Assembly: GCA_016706365.1 (NCBI GenBank)
Contig: JADJJU010000001.1
Location: 459,001 to 523,000 of the forward strand
Direction of reading: 5' to 3'
Source: Saprospiraceae bacterium
Lineage (GTDB): Bacteria; Bacteroidota; Bacteroidia; Chitinophagales; Saprospiraceae
Length of the DNA stretch: 64,000 nt
The notes under the pieces were generated by a model that searched no databases, was not told where the DNA came from, and saw nothing but the letters and a program-made list of their open reading frames with translations. The translations under genes were made by a program, and so were the position numbers. Shown one piece after another: positions 17,592-26,900 of this stretch. Numbering within the stretch: position 1 is the stretch's first letter; the number at the start of each line of letters is the position of its first letter.

Positions 17592-18296
17592 ATGAAAGCA
17601 CAACTGATCCTACTCATTTTTCTCCTCAGCAGTTCCTTTATGGCATCTGCTCAATGGCAACTAGGAATTTCAGGAGGTCCTGTGATGGGAAACTTTAATG
17701 TATTCCGCAGCTCTGACGATAGCCCAATTGCAAGTACAGCAGTTTCAACTACTCCTGGGACAGGGTTTCAATTCAACATGCCAGTTCAATATTCCATTTC
17801 AAAGTATATAGCCGTTCAGGCAGAAATTGGATACCAAAGACAAGTAGCCGGCATAAACAGAACATATTATACAAAAGATCAGCTTCTCAGGAAATATACG
17901 ACTGAGGACAGATACCAGATGAACCAATTCCAAAGTTCTCTATTGCTAAAAATTAGCACGGGAGGTTCTAAATTTCAACTTTACGGAATGGCTGGTCCCA
18001 GTATGTCCTACTTTCTGGGTGGAAACAAAGAAAGAACTGAAATATCTGAATACCAAGGTGCTGAAATGGATAATCACTGGTATGCAAGTCCTATTGATGC
18101 CCGGAATGAAAATATGCAAAAAGGTGTATTCTCCTTCACCGGCGGCATTGGAATGAATATTATTCTTCCGGCTTATACTGTATTTGTGGAAGGCAGACAA
18201 AGTTTTGGCACAAAGAATGCAATGAGCACTCCCACGGAGACTATCAAATTCAGAAACAGAGCTTTCCAGGTAGGAGTGCTTTTCAATCTGAAATAA
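17592..18296 (+). CDS. Outer-membrane beta-barrel protein (porin-like)
   Basis: 234 residues with an N-terminal signal peptide (residues 1-20, cleavage after SFMASAQ). The rest alternates hydrophobic and polar residues, as in small 8- to 10-strand barrels: QLGISGGPVMGNF, VQAEIGYQRQVAG, FQSSLLLKISTG, GVFSFTGGIGMNIILP, and a final FRNRAFQVGVLFNLK ending in an aromatic-containing strand. This fits the Bacteroidota outer-membrane beta-barrel family (PorT-like/OMP_b-brl) by pattern. Specific function unknown. Its stop lies 5 bases from the convergent uvrA stop. Confidence 0.75.
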   Translation: MKAQLILLIFLLSSSFMASAQWQLGISGGPVMGNFNVFRSSDDSPIASTAVSTTPGTGFQFNMPVQYSISKYIAVQAEIGYQRQVAGINRTYYTKDQLLRKYTTEDRYQMNQFQSSLLLKISTGGSKFQLYGMAGPSMSYFLGGNKERTEISEYQGAEMDNHWYASPIDARNENMQKGVFSFTGGIGMNIILPAYTVFVEGRQSFGTKNAMSTPTETIKFRNRAFQVGVLFNLK

Positions 18297-18301
18297 CCAT
18301 T

Positions 18302-21205
18302 CTATTTAAGAGCTTTAGCGGTTTTCTTCTGCGGTTTAACCTTCTGAATCGCCGGAGGAATCATATCATGAAGCGCTAATTCCCTTTTCAAAAAATTTCC
18401 TGTGTAGCTGGTCGCATGATCAGCTACCATTTCGGGGGTTCCTTCACAAACAATATTTCCTCCCCCTGATCCACCTTCCGGACCCAAATCAATGATATGG
18501 TCGGCTACTTTGATTACATCCATATTGTGCTCAATCACCACAACTGTATTTCCTTTGTTGACTAGTTTATGCAATACATCCAGCAAATGGCGGATATCTT
18601 CAAAGTGTAAGCCCGTAGTGGGTTCGTCCAGAATATAAAGTGTTTTCCCTGTATCCTTTTTTGAAAGTTCCTCAGCCAGCTTCACACGCTGAGCTTCTCC
18701 ACCTGAAAGTGTTGTAGCCTGCTGCCCCAGCGTTATGTAACCTAATCCTACTTCCAGAAGCGTTCTGACTTTCCGGTAAATGGATGGCACATTTTCGAAA
18801 AATGTAGCTGCCTCTTCTACTGTCATATCAAGCACATCACTGATAGATTTTCCTTTGAAGAGTATTTCCAGCGTTTCTCTGTTATATCTTTTTCCGAGAC
18901 AAGATTCGCAGTCGACAAGAACATCCGGCAGGAAATTCATTTCGATGACCCTTTTTCCGCCACCTTCACACATTTCGCATCTGCCGCCTTTAACATTGAA
19001 TGAAAATCTGCCCGGCTTATAGCCTCTGATCTTTGCCTCTGGTAAGTCCGAGAAAATCTTTCTGATATCACTAAATACATTGGTGTATGTTGCAGGATTC
19101 GATCTGGGGGTGCGGCCGATGGGCGACTGGTCAATTTCCACCACTTTATCTATATGTTCAAGCCCATGGATTGCAGTAAAAGGCAGAGCCTCCTGAATGG
19201 ACCGGTAAAAATGCTTTCTCAGAATTGGGTATAAGGTATCATTGATCAATGAGGATTTACCACTTCCGGATACACCAGTAATACACATAAATGTACCCAG
19301 AGGAATTTTTAAAGTTACGTTCTTCAGGTTATTGCCTGTGGCTCCTTCAAGGATCAGATATTTTTCGATATCCGTTCGTCTGCTCGCGGGCAATGCTACC
19401 TGCTGTTTATTGGACAAATATTCCGCAGTTAATGTATCCAGCTTAAGAAATTCCTCTGGTGTGCCCTGGCCTACCAATTCACCTCCATGAGAACCCGCCC
19501 CCGGTCCAAGGTCAATAATAAAGTCAGAGGCAAGCATTATATCCTTGTCGTGTTCTACTACTATGACTGAATTACCGATGGATGTAAGATTGAGCAGGGA
19601 TTTGATTAGTTTTTGGTTATCCCGCTGATGCAGTCCAATGCTGGGCTCATCCATGATATAAGTGATACCTGTCAGTTGAGATCCAATTTGATTGGCAAGC
19701 CGGGTACGCTGAGATTCACCCCCCGAAAGTGTTCGGGCTTGTCTGTCTAATGTAAGATATTCCAGTCCAACATCGAGTAGGAATTGAAGTCTCAATCTGA
19801 TTTCCTTGAGAACGTCTCTTGCTATTTGTCGCTGCTTCTCGCTTATTCTATCTTCAAGTCCTGTCAGCCATTTCTGAAGGACATCCAGATCCATCTGAGT
19901 AAGCTCAGAAATATTTTTTTCATCAATACGAAAACTCAGTGATGATTGCTTGAGTCGAAGACCTCTACAATCAGGGCAGGTAGATTGATGCAGAAAATCC
20001 TCCGCCCAGGATCTGATTTTCTCTGAAGAAGTATCGCTGTACCATTTATACAGCATCTTATTGAGACCTTCATGCAGCAAATTATATCCATATTCAGATT
20101 TCGCCAGATTCAGCGTCGCATCAGCCTGATCACCTGCTCCATTCAGAATAATATCCATAGCTTCAGCCGGGATTTCTTTGATAGGAGTGGCAAAAGAAAA
20201 TTTGTATTTCTTGGATAATGAGCGCAATTGGGTAAAAATCATATTGTCTCTTGGCTCACCCAGCGGAACAATCCCTGCATCATTGATAGATTTGCTGTCA
20301 TCCGGAATGACTTTTTCCATATCAACTTGCTGAATAAGGGCTAACCCATCACACGTAGGGCAAGCACCATAGGGAGTATTGAATGAAAAGGAATTTGGAT
20401 TTGGTTCTTCATATGACAAACCATTTTCTGCATCCATCAGATTTTTACTAAACCAGGCAGACTCATCCGTGTCAATATTGGTAATCATGAGAATACCCTC
20501 ACCCATTTTCAAAGCTGTTTGCAAAGATTGAATCATGCGTTCTTCTTTTGCGCGCTCTGCTTTTATGCGGTCTACTACTACTTCTATATCATGTGTTTTG
20601 TACCTGTCAGCCATCAATCCGGGCTTCAACTCCAGCCATTCGCCGTCTATCCGCACCTTAGTGAATCCTTGTTTTCTGATAGATTCCAACAATTCTCTGT
20701 AATGACCTTTACGACCTTTTACTATAGGTGCCAATATAGCAATCGGCTTTCCTTCAAATTGCTGCCAAATCTGATCGATGATTTCATCCTCAGTATATTT
20801 TACCATTTTCCTGCCACTGAGGTAGGAATAAGCATCTGAAGCTCTTGCAAACAACAGACGCATGAAGTCATAGATTTCTGTAACTGTGCCGACGGTGGAG
20901 CGGGGATTCCATCCTGTAGTTTTTTGCTCAATAGAAATAACAGGGCTAAGCCCATCAATGCTTTCGACATTTGGCCTTTCCAGTTTTCCAATAAATTGTC
21001 TGACATAAGCAGAGAAAGTCTCCATATACCGGCGCTGACCTTCTGCATAGATGGTATCAAAAGCCAGCGAAGACTTACCTGAACCGCTGATACCGGTAAT
21101 TACAACCAACTTATTTCGGGGAATTTTAACATCGATGTCCTTGAGATTATGTTCTTTAGCTCCAATGACAATAATGTTATCCAACGATTCTTCCAAATTA
21201 TTCAT
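18302..21205 (-). CDS. uvrA: Excinuclease ABC subunit A
   Basis: Damage-recognition ATPase of nucleotide excision repair. 967 residues, close to the usual 940-960. Two ABC cassettes: Walker A motifs ITGISGSGKSSLAFDT (near residue 35) and ITGVSGSGKSSLINDT (near 645), signatures LSGGESQRTRLANQ and LSGGEAQRVKLAEE. Zinc modules: CPTCDG with CPDCRG in the first half, and CEMCEGGGKRVIEM with CESCLGKRY in the second. The C-terminal tail is Lys/Pro-rich. It is 42 bases after the pnp gene on the same strand, so probably co-transcribed from the mqnC promoter. Intact. Confidence 0.97.
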   Translation of the reverse strand: MNNLEESLDNIIVIGAKEHNLKDIDVKIPRNKLVVITGISGSGKSSLAFDTIYAEGQRRYMETFSAYVRQFIGKLERPNVESIDGLSPVISIEQKTTGWNPRSTVGTVTEIYDFMRLLFARASDAYSYLSGRKMVKYTEDEIIDQIWQQFEGKPIAILAPIVKGRKGHYRELLESIRKQGFTKVRIDGEWLELKPGLMADRYKTHDIEVVVDRIKAERAKEERMIQSLQTALKMGEGILMITNIDTDESAWFSKNLMDAENGLSYEEPNPNSFSFNTPYGACPTCDGLALIQQVDMEKVIPDDSKSINDAGIVPLGEPRDNMIFTQLRSLSKKYKFSFATPIKEIPAEAMDIILNGAGDQADATLNLAKSEYGYNLLHEGLNKMLYKWYSDTSSEKIRSWAEDFLHQSTCPDCRGLRLKQSSLSFRIDEKNISELTQMDLDVLQKWLTGLEDRISEKQRQIARDVLKEIRLRLQFLLDVGLEYLTLDRQARTLSGGESQRTRLANQIGSQLTGITYIMDEPSIGLHQRDNQKLIKSLLNLTSIGNSVIVVEHDKDIMLASDFIIDLGPGAGSHGGELVGQGTPEEFLKLDTLTAEYLSNKQQVALPASRRTDIEKYLILEGATGNNLKNVTLKIPLGTFMCITGVSGSGKSSLINDTLYPILRKHFYRSIQEALPFTAIHGLEHIDKVVEIDQSPIGRTPRSNPATYTNVFSDIRKIFSDLPEAKIRGYKPGRFSFNVKGGRCEMCEGGGKRVIEMNFLPDVLVDCESCLGKRYNRETLEILFKGKSISDVLDMTVEEAATFFENVPSIYRKVRTLLEVGLGYITLGQQATTLSGGEAQRVKLAEELSKKDTGKTLYILDEPTTGLHFEDIRHLLDVLHKLVNKGNTVVVIEHNMDVIKVADHIIDLGPEGGSGGGNIVCEGTPEMVADHATSYTGNFLKRELALHDMIPPAIQKVKPQKKTAKALK

Positions 21206-21247
21206 TTAATGTAGTCTATCTTAAAGTTAGTTCAAATGCCTTATTGA

Positions 21248-22079
21248 TCAGGCTAGTTTTTGTACGAGATGCTGAATGACCCGGATCGCCTTATGTGTAT
21301 TTTCCTTCACTACATTGACTACATCTTCTCCTGATGTTTCCTGAATACGATCTGGTGGATAACAAACATTGCTGATAACAGATAACACAGCTAATCTGAT
21401 TCCTGCATGCCTGGCAACAATCACTTCCGGAACGGTGGACATACCTACAAGATCACCCCCAATCCTGTGTAAAAAGTCATACTCTGCCGGGGTTTCAAGA
21501 TTAGGCCCCTGAAGTGAGACATATACTCCTTCATGGATTCTGATATTCTCAGATCGGGCAAATTCTAATCCCAATTTTCTTATTTCCTTATCGTAAGCAT
21601 TTGTCATATCAGGGAATCGTACCCCTAACCGCCCATCATTCTTCCCGCGAAGCGGATGTTCCTGGAAGCAGATTTATATGGTCTCTAACCAAAACCAAAT
21701 CACCCATTTCAAAATTTTCATTTGTACCACCGGAAGCATTGGTAATTAAAAGTATTTCTACTCCCAATTGCTGCAATACCCTCACTGGAAATGTTACTTC
21801 CTGCATAGTATAACCCTCATAATAATGAAATCTGCCGGCAAGAATGATAACAGGTTTTCCCTCCCACAAGCCTTCCATATAAGCTCCCCGATGTCCTTCA
21901 ACAGTCGACTGCTTGAAGTGCGGAATCTCTGTATACGAAACTTCAAAATGTTTTTCAAACTGAGAACTGAGTGCATCCAGACCGGTCCCCAGCACAATAG
22001 CAAGTTTTGGTTGAAGTGTACTTCGGGTCCTGATCCATTCCGCAGCTGTCTTTGCCTGCTCAAAAATATCCTGTACCAT
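21248..22079 (-). CDS. Purine nucleoside phosphorylase (one frameshift)
   Basis: Class II (trimeric) purine nucleoside phosphorylase, cleaving (deoxy)guanosine/inosine with phosphate. The first part has AIVLGTGLDALSSQF, TVEGHRGAYMEGLWEG, AGRFHYYEGY and ITNASGGTNENFEMGDLV, and ends wrongly at PGTSASREE. The second frame, RGKNDGRLGVRFPDM then NAYDKEIRKLG, GPNLETPAEYDFLHRIGG, VGMSTVPEVIVARHAG and SNVC, completes the enzyme to about 276 residues. The break is at about 21648-21653 and fits one extra base or two lost bases. The catalytic Glu/Asn set of the family is spread across both parts, so the enzyme works only if the break is an error. It starts 7 bases after the mqnC stop. Confidence 0.9.
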
Positions 22080-22086
22080 ATATTTA

Positions 22087-23235
22087 TTAATCTACGATCA
22101 TTGTTGCGTGATCAAGCTGTTGTTGTTGAATAGAGACCGGAATTTCTCTTGCCTCATATTGTTGTGTTCTTAATTGAGGCTGGAATCCTGCATCTTTGAT
22201 GGCAGCCTGAATACCATCAGCCGTGAATCTGAATGCCGCTCCTGCAGCACTCACCACATTTTCTTCTATCATGATACTGCCAAAATCATTCGCCCCGGCA
22301 TGGAGACAAAGTTGTGCAACAGGTTTGCCCACTGTCAACCAGGATGCCTGTATATTAATGACATTGGGAAGCATGATTCTACTCATAGCTATCATACGAA
22401 CATACTCATCCCCGGTGCAGGTGTTTCTTGCCCTTTTCAATTTTTTCAAGATAGTATCCTCATCCATGAACGGCCATGGAATGAATGCCAGAAAACCTTT
22501 TGAATCCGCTGGTTTTTCTGATTGGACCTGTCTCAATGCCGCGAAATGCTCCATTCTTTCCCGATTCGTTTCAATATGCCCAAACATCATTGTTGCTGAG
22601 GTCGTGATATTCAATTGGTGAGCTGCGCGCATGACATCCAGCCACTCCTGTCCCCCACATTTACCTTTAGAAATTAATCTCCTTACCCTGTCGGCCAGAA
22701 TCTCTGCTCCGGCTCCCGGTAGGGAATCCAGACCTGATTCCTTCAATGCCGCCAGCACATCGTAATGCGACATATTTTCCAGCTTAGCTATATGAGCGAT
22801 TTCAGGAGGACCAAGGGCATGCAATTTGAGAGCTGGAAATTCTTTCTTTAAATTGGAAAATAATTCCGTGTAAAATGAAAGCCCCAGATCAGGGTGGTGC
22901 CCGCCCTGCAATAATAATTGATCTCCTCCCAGCTTAAAAGTTTCCTCAATTTTCACCCTGTATTCTTCCATGCTGGTGACATATGACTCTGCGTGACCCG
23001 GCCTCCTGTAAAAATTACAGAATTTACAATTGGCGATACATACATTAGTGGTATTGGAATTTCTATCAATAATCCAGGTAACAGTATTTCCCGGAACATG
23101 ATACTGCCTTAGTTTCCAGCCTACTTCCATCAGAAGTGCTGTCGGAGCATTTTCGAATAAAAAAAGACCTTCATCCACAGTGAGCCACTCCAGCTTCAGG
23201 GCTTTTTCCAGCAATTCATTAATGAGCATAAACAT
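22087..23235 (-). CDS. mqnC: Cyclic dehypoxanthine futalosine synthase
   Basis: Radical-SAM enzyme of the futalosine menaquinone pathway, cyclising dehypoxanthine futalosine. 382 residues. The cluster motif CIANCKFCNF (CxxxCxxC) follows IIDRNSNTTNV, and LLQGGHHPDLGLSFYTEL is diagnostic for MqnC over MqnE. Further blocks: SGLDSLPGAGAEIL, TSATMMFGHIET, and LHAGANDFGSIMIEENVVSAAG. It heads the unit mqnC-pnp-uvrA with a Bacteroidota-type promoter just upstream (23251-23283). The other futalosine genes are not in the window. Menaquinone from this pathway would be the quinone reduced by the Nqr pump encoded at 945-6921. Confidence 0.92.
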   Translation of the reverse strand: MFMLINELLEKALKLEWLTVDEGLFLFENAPTALLMEVGWKLRQYHVPGNTVTWIIDRNSNTTNVCIANCKFCNFYRRPGHAESYVTSMEEYRVKIEETFKLGGDQLLLQGGHHPDLGLSFYTELFSNLKKEFPALKLHALGPPEIAHIAKLENMSHYDVLAALKESGLDSLPGAGAEILADRVRRLISKGKCGGQEWLDVMRAAHQLNITTSATMMFGHIETNRERMEHFAALRQVQSEKPADSKGFLAFIPWPFMDEDTILKKLKRARNTCTGDEYVRMIAMSRIMLPNVINIQASWLTVGKPVAQLCLHAGANDFGSIMIEENVVSAAGAAFRFTADGIQAAIKDAGFQPQLRTQQYEAREIPVSIQQQQLDHATMIVD

Positions 23236-23250
23236 TCATTTCAGTGAAAA

Positions 23251-23283
23251 CAAAGATAGTACATTTGAGTTTAGGGCATTCAA
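23251..23283 (-). promoter_or_regulatory. Promoter for mqnC-pnp-uvrA
   Basis: Minus strand: TTG at 23283-23281, a 22-base spacer, then TATCTTTG at 23258-23251, a perfect TANNTTTG. The -7 box is 15 bases before the mqnC start, so the leader would be very short. The start codon may be one of the alternative Met codons in MFMLINE. Confidence 0.55.
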
Positions 23284-23905
23284 TACATTCCAGAAACCTA
23301 TAAATTTGAACGCCTCTGTTACTTCGGGATATCGTCAATCCTAATTAAGTGTGGGATAGAGAACATAATATGAATACCAGTTTTTAGGGTATGTCCTCCA
23401 GTCTTTTTTACAGACGGGCTGTTGAATAGTCAGGAGGTCGCTATGCTTCATGGCTCGCTATTTGATCGCCGGCCCCCAACGCTTTGGTGGGATTTTGCGG
23501 ATTTCGGAGCAAGCACCTCACCATTTCGCAACGCTCTTGCCTAAATCTATCCGATTCAGATTTGGCTCGTAATTTTTTGACAGGTCACAATCAAAATACT
23601 GCGAAACGAAGTTTCCCTGCCATAATTTGAGCACTCCAATGTTTATCAAATATTATTTCAATGTTAACACATATTAATTTATTTATATGTGTTCATGTTT
23701 GATTTTCAACTATCTAACATATTCGCTAAAATTAATTATTTATATTATTTATCGAATTAATGTATATATAAATAACATTCAATGATTTATGACAAACCCA
23801 CAGAATTGCCTTTCTTTAAATTAATGTAAAATCAATGTATCTCTGGCAGGCATTACTTCACTATTTCTTAATCCGCTTCTGAGCGCTTACTAGTCTGAGC
23901 GAAGA
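23284..23905. other. Intergenic region with a GC-richer island
   Basis: About 620 bases between divergent genes. 23440-23620 is clearly richer in GC than its AT-rich surroundings and has no open frame of note; it may be a remnant of an old gene or repeat. 23640-23780 is extremely AT-rich. Confidence 0.4.
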
Positions 23906-23913
23906 TACTTTTG
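23906..23913 (+). promoter_or_regulatory. Possible -7 element for the 1500-residue surface protein
   Basis: TACTTTTG fits TANNTTTG, 27 bases before the start codon. No clear TTTG partner at the expected upstream distance. Confidence 0.4.
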
Positions 23914-23940
23914 CCCTTTTAAGCATTTAAATATAATAAT

Positions 23941-26900
23941 ATGAAAGGCAAAAATCTACTTATCCTTGTATTTCTCATGAGCATGATGAATGCCGGTGTG
24001 ACCGGAGCACAAACGCTTATTCACTACTGGAATTTTAATGATAACAGTACAGTAGACAACTTGCTGCAGCCCAATACTTCGATAATTCAGGGTGCATCTA
24101 TCAACCATATCGTTGGGGGGATTAGCGAAATAGCCCTAAACGGAACAGGTCAAAACTTTGACTTAGAAAATCTTAATGCACAAAACGGGGACCCTGCAGG
24201 AACTCACCTAAGATTCAATGATCCTATTGGAGGAGAGCTTGAATTTTCTTTACCTACAACCGGATTTATCAATCCCATAGTTCAATTCAGTACCCGAAGA
24301 TCGGGCTCAGGTGCAGGACTCCAATATTGGTCATATTCATTAGATAATGGACTCTTTTATATAACCTTTGACACTATTGCTCCAAATGACGGTGATCCCG
24401 GATTAGTAACATTTGATTTTTCTGATGTAGATTTCGCGGATAACAATGCTGAATTCAAACTTAAAGTATCGTTTGCAGCAGGAAGTGGAGGTTTGGTTGG
24501 TAACAATCGTTTTGACAATTTTACTCTTAATGCTTCCGTCCTTCCATCCATAAGCCTTATACACTACTGGAACTTCAATGACAACTCCTCAGAAAATGCC
24601 CTACTGACTCCTTCGTATACCACTGTAAATGGCGCAGCCATTTCTGTCAACTCAGTTGGAATTTCAGTCATAGACCTAAATGGAACAGGCCAAAACTTTG
24701 ATACTCAAAACCTCAATGCACAGTTTGGTGATCCTTCAGGAACCCATTTGCGATACAATGATCCTATAGGTAGTGCACTTGAATTTCAGGTTCCTACATC
24801 AGGACATTCGGATATTAAGGTTCAATTTGCTACCAGAAGATCTGGTCAGGGTGCTGGTAAGCAAACATGGTTAGCTTCTTTTGACGGAGCATCAAATTTT
24901 GAAATAATAGATAGTGTTTTTCCAAATAATGGTGATCCTTTGCTTACTGAATTAGATTTATCAGGGTACCCTCAGGCCAATGATAACCAGAACTTGTTAT
25001 TGAGAGTTGAATTTGAACAAGGACCCGGCGGTACAGGTGGAAATAATCGTTTTGATAACTTAACAGTTTCCGGTATTTCAAGTGGTGGAGATACTCAGGT
25101 TCCCGTGGTAAGTTTCAGTCCTGCTAATAATAGCACACTGGTACCTACAGATGTACATCCTGTGATAAGTTTTAATGAACCCATTCAAATTGCAGGCTCC
25201 GGTGATACCATCAATTCTGAAAATGCGCTGGATATTTTCTACCTCAGAATCGGAGCTCCGGATGGACAGGACATCGCTTATAGTGCTGATATCCAGGGGA
25301 ATTCAATCGTGTTAACACCTGAAAACGCGCTCTTAAATGATCAGGTATACTATATCGGATTAAAAGCCAATAGCATTTCAGACTTTAGCAATAATGTAAT
25401 TGATGCCGAGATCAATGCTGCTTTCACTACTATTTCACTTCAAACAGAATTTGAAGCAGGAGACATGGTTATTGTTGCCTACAGAATGAATGCAACCGCC
25501 ACAGAAGACGAGATAGGTCTCTTGACGTTTAAGGATATACTGCCTGGTACTATCGTAAGAATTACTGACAGTAAATACACACAAAACGCACAGCCTCAGT
25601 GCAATGGAGGAATTCTGTGGACCTCACCTTCCAATGAGTGCATTCCGGCAGGAACAGTTATTTCAATCCAACCTGACGCAGGTATAGCCAGTCCTGGAAC
25701 GATAACAGGCTCGACTTTTGGTTTATCCTCCGGGGGAGACCAGGTTATTATTTATACAGGCACTGCTGATAATCCATCATACATTACTGCATTATCCTCC
25801 AATGAATGGTTAACACAAAATACATCCTGCAGTGGCAGCAACTCTATGATTCCTGCTGGTCTGGAAGATGGTCTGAATGCTATCAACCTCAGCACCGCTC
25901 CGGGAGCAGTAAACAACAATTCTGTGAACTCATATTATACTGCTACACAAACCGGGACAAAAGAAGAATTACAGGCATCCATACTGAATCCTGTGAACTG
26001 GATTTCTGAAGGAGCAGGCACTGCAGCTCAGGAATGGCCGGAATGGGTATTCCCGGGGCCACCGGCAGTAATTGATGCCAGCTTGCTTGATCCATATACT
26101 ATTCAGCTTATTTTCAATACAGAACTCTCTATAGGCTCAGTACTAGGAACAGATAATTATTCCGGAATAGAAGGGCTACTAAGCATTGGATTATCTGATA
26201 CCCAGAGTGGCAATGATACGATTAAACTGAGCTATAATGAGCCTTTCATGGGGAATCAGACCTACACGCTGGTCGTAAGCGGAATCGAAAATGAAGACGG
26301 CATTGTTATGTCATGTCCATTCAATTTCACATTCAGCTACAACACTTCCATCACGGCTGAATCCAATTTTATAGTAGTAGAAGAAAATCATGGTATTTTA
26401 GAAATAAGACTACTAATTGAAAATCCATCCATTGCAAGCTTTGATTTAAATATACTGCCTCCTGCATTCAACACAAGCGATGCTGCTGACTACGAATTTG
26501 AGAGCCAGACAATTTCTATTACTCCTGATTCCGGTAATGAAGTCGTAATTCAAATCAATATTACTGATGATCAGGATGAAGAGCAACATGCTGAATATTT
26601 CAACTTAATAATAAGTAATCTCACAGGGACCAGTCTTAGCGGAGATTCTTTGATTACTATTTACATTAGAGATAATGACAGATTAGCACCTCAACCTACT
26701 CAGGATGTGGAATTACATTATGTAGGAAGCTTTGACCCATCAGGTTCAAATAACAGCACCTGCGAGGTGGTTGCATTTGATCCGGAAAGTAAGAGATTGT
26801 TCTCCACCAGTGCCATCAGCAATGTTTTGGATATCATCGATTTTTCCAATCCATCTTCTCCGACTACTATCAAAAGTATTGATATGACACCTTACGGTGG

